Origin: Tistrella mobilis | GTDB lineage: Bacteria; Pseudomonadota; Alphaproteobacteria; Tistrellales; Tistrellaceae | Assembly: GCF_039634785.1 (NCBI RefSeq) | Contig: NZ_JBBIAB010000030.1 | Coordinates: forward strand, 1 to 56,768 | Direction: 5' to 3' | Length of the DNA: 56,768 bases | Shown: piece after piece, positions 51,446-56,768 of the stretch | Numbering within the stretch: the stretch's first letter is position 1 | Layout of the letters: each line of letters begins with the position of its first letter | Program-made: the position numbers and the translations under genes | The notes under the pieces: model-generated | Seen by the model: the letters and a program-made list of their open reading frames with translations, nothing else | What the model was told of the DNA's origin: nothing | Databases searched by the model: none

Positions 51446-52684
51446 TTGCGGCATCGGGGGTTTTCTGGAACGCTCCGCCTCTCTCTCCTGAGGTCGAGGC
51501 GCTGGTTGGATCTCGTTGCCGCTCTTCTTCTGATCGGGCTCGGCCAGGGGCTGCTCCTGGCCGGGCTGCTGGTGGTGCGCCGTGATCTGCGCCGCGCATC
51601 GACCCTGTTTCTGGCCACGCTGATCGGCGCCGTCACCCTGTCGGGGCTGGAGGATGCCGCCCTGCGGTTCGGCTGGCTGGATCAGGCGCCGGCCCTGGCC
51701 GGGGCCGGCCTGCTGCTCATTCCACTCATCGGCCCCTGTCTCAGGGGCCATGTGGCGGCGATCTTCAACCCTGCCTGGCGGCTGCAGCAGCGGGACTGGC
51801 CCTGGATCACAGCCACCGTCACGGCCGGCCTTACCGCCCTCCTGTTCCTGATCCAGCCCGCCCCCACCCGGCTCGCCATTCTGAGCGACCGGGCCGGGGC
51901 GTCGGATCCGGGGGTCGTTACGGCCGCACTGTCGCTTGTGACGGTGCATCTTCTGTCGGCGATGCTGATCGCGGCCGCCCTGGTCCTCAGCCTGCGCGAG
52001 GTCAGGTTCCGCAGCCGGGATCTCCGCCCGGGCGATCCGCTCGCCGGCCGGCTCGTCTGGCTGCGCGGCCTGCTCGTCCTGATCGGTGTGTCCTGGCTCG
52101 CCTATCTCTGCAGCCTGGTCGCGGGGCTGATGCCGGGCATCGACACCGCCCCCTTCGACGCCCTGGCCGGGGTGGTGCAGGTTGCGGCCCTCTACGCCCT
52201 CGGTCTGCTCGGCCTCGCACAACCCGACCGCATGCTGCCGCCGCCGGGCGAGATGCTGGCGGCGATCCTGGCCCCCACCCGCCCCAAATACGGCCGCGCC
52301 GCCCTGCCCGAGGCCGACCGGTCGGAACTCGCCGCCGCCATCACCCGGGTGATGGAGCAGGACCGGCTCTATCGCGACCCTCTGCTCAACCTTTCGCGGC
52401 TCGCCGAAGCGGTGGGCGCCAGCCCGAACGACGTCAGCCAGACCCTGAACACCGCCTTCGGCATCGGCTATCACGACTACGTCGCGCGCCTGCGCGTGGC
52501 CGCGGCCCAGGAAATCCTGCGCGATCCGGCGCGGCAGGACAGCCTGATGGATGTGCTTCTCGAAGCCGGTTTCAATTCCAAATCCGTCTTCAATGCCGCC
52601 TTCAAGCGCGAAACCGGGATGACCCCATCGGCCTATCGCGCATCCGTCAGGCAGCCGTCGGACGCGCCGCCGCCGGGCAGCTGA
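51446..52684 (+). CDS. Membrane-bound AraC-family regulator
   Basis: A 412-residue protein with six or seven N-terminal membrane helices (about 20-255) and a C-terminal AraC domain (about 290-400). The two helix-turn-helix motifs are LSRLAEAVGASPNDVSQTLN and LLEAGFNSKSVFNAAFKRET. It starts at TTG 51446 with AGAGG upstream. Such regulators sense membrane or extracellular cues and are encoded beside surface proteins. It is probably co-transcribed with the autotransporter and may control it. Confidence 0.85.
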   Translation: MRHRGFSGTLRLSLLRSRRWLDLVAALLLIGLGQGLLLAGLLVVRRDLRRASTLFLATLIGAVTLSGLEDAALRFGWLDQAPALAGAGLLLIPLIGPCLRGHVAAIFNPAWRLQQRDWPWITATVTAGLTALLFLIQPAPTRLAILSDRAGASDPGVVTAALSLVTVHLLSAMLIAAALVLSLREVRFRSRDLRPGDPLAGRLVWLRGLLVLIGVSWLAYLCSLVAGLMPGIDTAPFDALAGVVQVAALYALGLLGLAQPDRMLPPPGEMLAAILAPTRPKYGRAALPEADRSELAAAITRVMEQDRLYRDPLLNLSRLAEAVGASPNDVSQTLNTAFGIGYHDYVARLRVAAAQEILRDPARQDSLMDVLLEAGFNSKSVFNAAFKRETGMTPSAYRASVRQPSDAPPPGS

Positions 52685-52727
52685 CCGCAGTCGTTCGCCC
52701 GTCGGAGCCGGATTTCCACATCGGCAT

Positions 52728-53702
52728 CTACGGCCGGCCCGCCCCGTAAGAGGCCAGCCCCTCCAGACGCGAGACCCGGCCGACATAGCCCAGATCCCGC
52801 CGCGCGGCGCTGTCGTCGATCGTGAACGGGCTGCCGATCAGGCGCACCATCGTTCGGCTCAGCGGGGGATCCTGATCCGAGCGCCTGACGCGGGCGCCCA
52901 GTTCCATCATGCGCCCCATGAAGAAGGCCGCCCCATAGGGAACCGAACGAAGCGTGTCGATCGACAGCCCCTGCAGCTTCGCCAACCCGTCGATGAAGGC
53001 GCGGAAGGTCGTGTTCTCGGGATCGCGGATGAAATAGGCCCGGCCGCCCTCGCCCCGGTCGAGCGCGCAGATCAGCGCTTCGACGACATTGTCGACATGG
53101 CAGGTGGAATAGGGATAGTCGCCGCGCGCGATGAAAGCGAACCGGCCCGACCTGATCGCGTGCGGGATGTTTCGGCTGAAGGCGTCGCCCGGCCCCCAGA
53201 TGCCCGGCGGGCGAATGGCGATGGTGCGCAGACCCGAGCCGCTGGCGGCAAGAACGCCGGCTTCGCTGGTCGCCTTGCTGGCGATGTAGGGGGAGAAACT
53301 CTTCGGAAAGGTCGGCGCCCGCTCGTCGGCATTGCGGATCGGCGAGCCATGATCGTCCATGATGACGGCCGCCGCCGTCAGATAGATGAAGGATGACGCC
53401 CCCGCTGCCCGTGCGGCCTTCAACAGCGCTTTCGTGCCGTCCACATTGACGCGAAGATATGGCGCGCGCGGACCGGCGAAGCGGAAGTGAGCCGCCAGAT
53501 GAATGACCGCATCGACCGCCGGCATCGCCATGTCGCCGGGATTGTTCATGTCGCCGCGAACCGGCACCGCCCCAAGCGCCCGCAGCTTGCCATCGGCCGA
53601 TGGAGAGCGGGCCATGGCCAGCACCTCATGGCCTTCCGCCATCAGCCTGGGGATAAGGCGCGCGCCGAGAAAGCCGGACCCGCCGGTCACAAAGATTTTC
53701 AT
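52728..53702 (-). CDS. NAD(P)-dependent epimerase/dehydratase-type SDR
   Basis: A 324-residue extended short-chain dehydrogenase. The nucleotide motif is FVTGGSGFLGARLI. DAVIHLAAHFRFAG follows, and the active site has SPYIASKATSEAGV with the YxxxK pair; the catalytic Ser/Thr lies in IYLTAAAVI. IAIRPPGIWGPGD is typical of 3-beta-HSD/dihydroflavonol-reductase relatives. It lies 4 bp downstream of the TetR gene and is probably repressed by it. Substrate unknown. Confidence 0.88.
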   Translation of the reverse strand: MKIFVTGGSGFLGARLIPRLMAEGHEVLAMARSPSADGKLRALGAVPVRGDMNNPGDMAMPAVDAVIHLAAHFRFAGPRAPYLRVNVDGTKALLKAARAAGASSFIYLTAAAVIMDDHGSPIRNADERAPTFPKSFSPYIASKATSEAGVLAASGSGLRTIAIRPPGIWGPGDAFSRNIPHAIRSGRFAFIARGDYPYSTCHVDNVVEALICALDRGEGGRAYFIRDPENTTFRAFIDGLAKLQGLSIDTLRSVPYGAAFFMGRMMELGARVRRSDQDPPLSRTMVRLIGSPFTIDDSAARRDLGYVGRVSRLEGLASYGAGRP

Positions 53703-53706
53703 GCGT

Positions 53707-54282
53707 CTACTCCGGGAGAGCCGGGGTGCAGATCGCCTGCACGGCGCCATCGCGCAGCCGGGCGATGGTGACGGGATCGGGGGTGCCCATATCGACGCCG
53801 GGCTGAAGCGTGGTGCCAAGGAACAGCAGCGCGGCGGAATTCGCCGAGGCCCAGATGACCTGAACGGCCGCCTCGGGCGCGATCGCCAGCCGGCCGGCAG
53901 CCTCGATCTGCGCGATACGCTGGCGCAGCATGGCCTGCCCTTCCCGCGCCGCCGGCAGATCGGCGCCCGAGAGGAACCGCGCCATCATCGCCGCGTAAAG
54001 GCGCGGGCGCGCCGCGGCGAATCCGACATAGTTGTCCCAGCCTTCGATCAGCGCCGCAACCGGATCCGTCGACCGGATGGCCGCCCTCTTCGATGACAGG
54101 AACTGTTCGAACGCTTCGGCGATCGCCGCGCTCAACAGACCGTCGGCGCTCCGGAAATGATGATAAAGGGTGGGCGCCGTCACCTTCGCGATGTCGCAGA
54201 CCGCCCGCGTCGAGAAAGCCGCCGCGCCCTCCTTCTCGATCAGCGTCAGGGCCGCCGCCACCAGTGCCGTCTTCGTATCCAT
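53707..54282 (-). CDS. TetR-family repressor
   Basis: A 191-residue TetR protein. Helix-turn-helix at about 25-50 (STRAVCDIAKVTAPTLYHHF), followed by a ligand domain with ALIEGWDNYVGFAAARPRLY. Two clear operators lie directly upstream. It is in an operon with the downstream epimerase-type gene and probably controls both. Confidence 0.9.
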   Translation of the reverse strand: MDTKTALVAAALTLIEKEGAAAFSTRAVCDIAKVTAPTLYHHFRSADGLLSAAIAEAFEQFLSSKRAAIRSTDPVAALIEGWDNYVGFAAARPRLYAAMMARFLSGADLPAAREGQAMLRQRIAQIEAAGRLAIAPEAAVQVIWASANSAALLFLGTTLQPGVDMGTPDPVTIARLRDGAVQAICTPALPE

Positions 54283-54313
54283 ATCGGGTGCCGCCCTCCT
54301 GACCGTTTTCGGA

Positions 54314-54354
54314 CTATAGCACCGCTATAGGATCGAGTCTATAGCAGTGCTATA
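54314..54354. promoter_or_regulatory. Two tandem TetR operators
   Basis: CTATAGC-ACC-GCTATAG (54314-54330) and TATAGC-AGT-GCTATA (54340-54354), near-identical palindromes centred 25 bp apart, upstream of the TetR gene. The close match of the two sites strongly indicates binding by one repressor. Confidence 0.85.
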
Positions 54355-54865
54355 TCGGCCTTGGGAGCGGCTTTGCTGGCACAGAGCGGCGACGACGGTC
54401 GTTCGCCTGTGGGCCCGATGAAGCCGACGATCACACCCTGGTGGAACGGGTCGAAACTCAGGAGCAGGTTGTTCTGAGGGCCGTGATTCCTGGCAGAGGC
54501 CGCGGCCCCTCACTCCCACTCGAGTGTTCGGGGCCATACCAAATATCTGAAATTATTGTAGAAATATTTTCTACTCAAATACTACCGACCCAGTATCCGT
54601 CAGAAGCCTACATTTCTGATATCGTTGAGGAATTTTGGCCAATCTCCGCAAGACATCTATCGACTACTATCGGCTCTTTGCGCGCTGGTCCTGTTCCGCC
54701 CCACGGACCCGGATCACAGCCAAAAGTACCGTCAGCGTTGGCATGACCCGGCACCTACACGAACGGCCGATATGTAGGAAGCAGAGCTTGATTTCTTGCC
54801 TTGCATGGTCTGCTGGAGCAGGCTTATTCCATGAAAACAATCCTACAACGCTCCTTTCTCTGGAA
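54355..54865. other. 511-bp gene-free, partly AT-rich stretch
   Basis: No convincing gene on either strand. The left part is host-like in GC, and 54535-54660 is strongly AT-rich, with a mixed stretch after it. Short open frames exist on both strands but show no family match, no ribosome site and no codon bias. It may be the scar of a lost or decayed gene, and probably a boundary of imported DNA. Confidence 0.4.
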
Positions 54866-55447
54866 TTATACTGCTTGCCTTTTCAAGCCGATGATGAGCG
54901 CATCGAAAGCGTAGTCATCAATTTCGGATGGCTTTTTACCGCCAAGCACGTCGGCTTGTCTTAAAGACCAAATTCCGTGAAGCAGTCCCCAAAGGGTAAC
55001 GGCGGCGGCCGGTGCATGGTCGGCGCCGGTAAGGGGCTCGATGATCGAAACAACCCTCGGCCACAACAACTCATGGTATCGCGGATGGGGCAGCTGTGAA
55101 GCGGCCTCGCGTTTGGCGCCTAGAAAGGTCCGGTAAAGGATCGGATTGGCCTCGGCAAAATTGGAATAGATCCTCAGCAGCTTGCGCACGCCGGTCTCGC
55201 CGTCCGCATCGTCTGGCAGTTCGGCTAACCCATCTTCGATCGCAAGATAGAGCCGTTGCGCGACGGCGTCGGCTGCCGCCGCGATCAGCACATCGCGGCT
55301 GCTGAAATATCGGTAGAGGGCATTCGCGGTAACCCCGACCTCCTTGGCCAAGCGCCGCAAGGTCAGCGCATCCTCGCCCTCGCTCTCAAGCAGTGCGAGC
55401 GCTGCGTCCATGATGGTCTGGGAATCGATTTTGCTGGGATAGGCCAT
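54866..55447 (-). CDS. TetR-family repressor of the SDR gene
   Basis: A 193-residue TetR protein. Helix-turn-helix LRRLAKEVGVTANALYRYFS, then a TetR_C-type ligand domain (LLRIYSNFAEANPILYRTFL and AAAVTLWGLLHGIWSLRQAD). It is divergent from the SDR gene with a 78-bp spacer holding operator-like repeats, so it likely represses that gene and itself. Codon use is less GC-biased than the surroundings. Confidence 0.88.
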   Translation of the reverse strand: MAYPSKIDSQTIMDAALALLESEGEDALTLRRLAKEVGVTANALYRYFSSRDVLIAAAADAVAQRLYLAIEDGLAELPDDADGETGVRKLLRIYSNFAEANPILYRTFLGAKREAASQLPHPRYHELLWPRVVSIIEPLTGADHAPAAAVTLWGLLHGIWSLRQADVLGGKKPSEIDDYAFDALIIGLKRQAV

Positions 55448-55481
55448 GGTTTTCAATGTACACCTTGACGGCCGGAGCGCA

Positions 55482-55502
55482 AAGATATACGTTGTACATC
55501 TT
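55482..55502. promoter_or_regulatory. Imperfect palindrome and direct repeats between TetR and SDR genes
   Basis: A 21-bp imperfect palindrome has arms AAGAT.TAC and GTA.ATCTT. The TGTACA(C/T)CTTGAC motif occurs at 55457-55469 and 55493-55505. These overlap a possible promoter for the SDR gene (TTGACG at 55465-55470, TACGTT 17 bases on). It is the probable operator of the divergent TetR protein. Confidence 0.6.
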
Positions 55503-55525
55503 GACAGTTTGCGCAGAGGTATCCG

Positions 55526-56455
55526 ATGCCACCCACACATTCCATCATTATCACCGGTGGCAACGCCGGCCTCGGATTCGAGACCGCCAAGGTCTTCGCA
55601 AACGACGAGACCGTGATGGTCGTGGTCGCCTGTCGCAATCCGCAGTCTGGACAGGAAGCCGTCGCCCGCTTGACGGCGCTCGGTGCTCACGCCGCGTTCT
55701 TGCCGCTCGATCTGGCGAGCCAGCGGTCGATCCGGGAATTTGTCGAGGCCTGGCACAATGCGGGCCTCCCACCCCTCAAATCCCTCGTCTGCAACGCGGG
55801 CATGCAAAATGTCGCTGCGCCAACCAAATCCGTGGAAGGATACGAGATGACCTTCGCGGTCAATCATCTCGGGCACTATCTGCTGACACGTCTTCTGCTT
55901 GCCGACATGGTGCAGGATAGCCGGATCACCTTGGTCTCAAGCGGGACGCATGATCCCAAGGAACGGAGCGGAATGCCCGAGCCCGTTTATGAGAACGCGG
56001 AAAGGGTCGCGCACGATTTCGAGAAGTCCATGAACGCAGGCTTGCGGCGCTACACGACCTCCAAGCTCTGCAACATCTACTGTACCTATGAGCTTTCGCG
56101 CCGGCTCGCTGCGTCAGACGATCCTCGCCTGTCTTCGATCAAGGTCAACGTCATCGATCCCGGCCTGATGCCGGCGACAGGATTGGCGCGATCCTGGCCC
56201 GGGCCGCTTCGATGGGTCTCTCGCAATGTGCTGCCGTTTCTACGACTGGTGAACAGCAACGTTCATCTGCCCGAGACGTCGGCCAGGCGCGTTGCTGAGA
56301 TCACGATCGGACCCGATGCCAGTCCGGGCGGACGCTATTTCTCCAACGGGAAGGCCGTACGTTCGTCAGATGCTTCCTATGATGAGGGCAAGGCCCGCGA
56401 ACTTTGGATCACCAGCGCCAAAATGACCGGCTTGCCCGTAGAAGTTACAGATTAG
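55526..56455 (+). CDS. Short-chain dehydrogenase (protochlorophyllide-reductase-like SDR)
   Basis: A 309-residue classical SDR. NAD(P) site ITGGNAGLGFETAK, LKSLVCNAGMQNV as the NAG motif, VNHLGHYLLTRLL, and active-site Ser in ITLVSSGTHDP with YTTSKLCNIYCTY as the YxxxK pair. The long loop between the Ser and Tyr and the length over 300 resemble the retinol-dehydrogenase/protochlorophyllide-reductase branch. It oxidises or reduces an unknown alcohol or ketone. Less GC-biased codon use marks it, with its TetR neighbour, as likely acquired. Confidence 0.88.
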   Translation: MPPTHSIIITGGNAGLGFETAKVFANDETVMVVVACRNPQSGQEAVARLTALGAHAAFLPLDLASQRSIREFVEAWHNAGLPPLKSLVCNAGMQNVAAPTKSVEGYEMTFAVNHLGHYLLTRLLLADMVQDSRITLVSSGTHDPKERSGMPEPVYENAERVAHDFEKSMNAGLRRYTTSKLCNIYCTYELSRRLAASDDPRLSSIKVNVIDPGLMPATGLARSWPGPLRWVSRNVLPFLRLVNSNVHLPETSARRVAEITIGPDASPGGRYFSNGKAVRSSDASYDEGKARELWITSAKMTGLPVEVTD

Positions 56456-56740
56456 ATATGTCTTGGCATGCGCAACTCTATGTACCAAATAAGAAAGTAA
56501 AAAGGAGATTTTAGAACTTGGATCTGCCAAGAACTCCTCATATCCGCTCTCAGGAATAATCTAAACTTGAGGGCCGAGTAGGGTAAGATGCTTGGATGCT
56601 GCTTCATCCTCAAAGTGCTCGCAGAGCGATCCCGCAAGGCAGTACGATTTAGAGCAAATTACCCAGCATAGGAATCAGGGGATTCCCCTCAGCCGTCAGT
56701 TGTGATTCAAGATAGAGGCTGGAGAAGGAGGCCAGCCTGT
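56456..56740. other. 285-bp AT-richer gap before the IS630 start
   Basis: No gene seen. The right part should contain the terminal inverted repeat of the IS630-type element, whose transposase starts at 56741; without the far end the repeat cannot be fixed. The left part has no recognisable motif. Confidence 0.35.
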
Positions 56741-56768
56741 ATGGCGAAAGCTCTTTCCGTCGACCTGC
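56741..56768 (+). CDS. IS630-family transposase, first nine codons
   Basis: ATG preceded by GGAGAAGGAG and reading MAKALSVDL, the usual opening of IS630-type transposases (MxKALSxDLRERV). It is cut off by the right edge of the window. Assignment rests on these nine residues, the ribosome site and the abrupt change of composition. Confidence 0.55.

Noticed and set aside
43240-52786. Very long open frames on the minus strand, antisense to the exporter and autotransporter genes
   Set aside because: They mirror the GC-rich codon pattern of the plus-strand genes, have Arg/Gln/His/Pro/Gly-rich products without family motifs, and lack ribosome sites.
54325-54964. Short open frames in the AT-rich gap considered as transposase remnants
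   Set aside because: None shows a recognisable transposase motif, ribosome site or consistent codon use.

Overview
The window looks like chromosome (or a large replicon) of a high-GC alphaproteobacterium. Codons are strongly G/C-ending, and the gene families (AcuR/AcuI, a BigR-like sulfide locus, an Alternative Complex III with an A2-type caa3 oxidase, an NHLM-type exporter, a membrane glucose dehydrogenase) fit Rhodospirillales-type bacteria such as Tistrella or Azospirillum relatives. That placement is inference. Both ends run into insertion sequences: an ISAs1-type transposase start at the left edge and an IS630-type transposase start at the right edge.

Layout. (1) 1-3.7 kb: ISAs1 fragment with a nested hairpin over its start, a LysR regulator, an acuR-acuI pair with its operator, an AhpD-like protein, and a long hairpin terminator. 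(2) 3.75-6.27 kb: a visibly lower-GC island with two genes of unknown family, possibly a two-component membrane-active protein, and a 0.6 kb gene-poor stretch. (3) 6.3-10.5 kb: ACT-domain protein, MFS carrier, an HdeD membrane domain fused to a putative permuted-papain domain, and a divergent LysE/Lrp pair. (4) 10.5-14.5 kb: a sulfide/persulfide locus with a 13-bp-arm operator, peroxiredoxin, BigR-like ArsR repressor, TauE/SafE permease and a DUF442-sulfide:quinone oxidoreductase fusion. (5) 14.5-26.6 kb: one compact minus-strand operon, actABCDEF, a small membrane protein, SCO, and caa3 oxidase subunits II-I-III-IV. Together these form a quinol-to-oxygen respiratory unit that replaces bc1 plus aa3.

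(6) 26.7-34.2 kb: Na+/H+ antiporter, a frameshifted PQQ glucose dehydrogenase, a DUF4396 protein, a TetR/glycosyltransferase divergent pair, and a DUF4336 protein. (7) 34.2-39.5 kb: the two halves of a Tm-1-like protein as adjacent genes, a second TauE/SafE, an AraC regulator, a PEBP protein and a PEP-mutase-family enzyme. (8) 39.6-42.3 kb: a copper locus, with a small exported Cys-rich protein and a P1B copper ATPase.

(9) 42.3-49.5 kb: the most unusual region. A 192-residue, cysteine-free, helical protein carries a textbook double-glycine leader and is followed by an HlyD-type adaptor, a C39-peptidase ABC exporter and an NHLM-type ABC protein, with no modification enzyme or immunity gene in view. 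A GDSL-esterase autotransporter and a membrane-bound AraC regulator follow (49.6-52.7 kb). (10) 52.7-56.8 kb: two TetR/short-chain-dehydrogenase-type pairs separated by an AT-rich gene-free stretch, ending at the IS630-type transposase.
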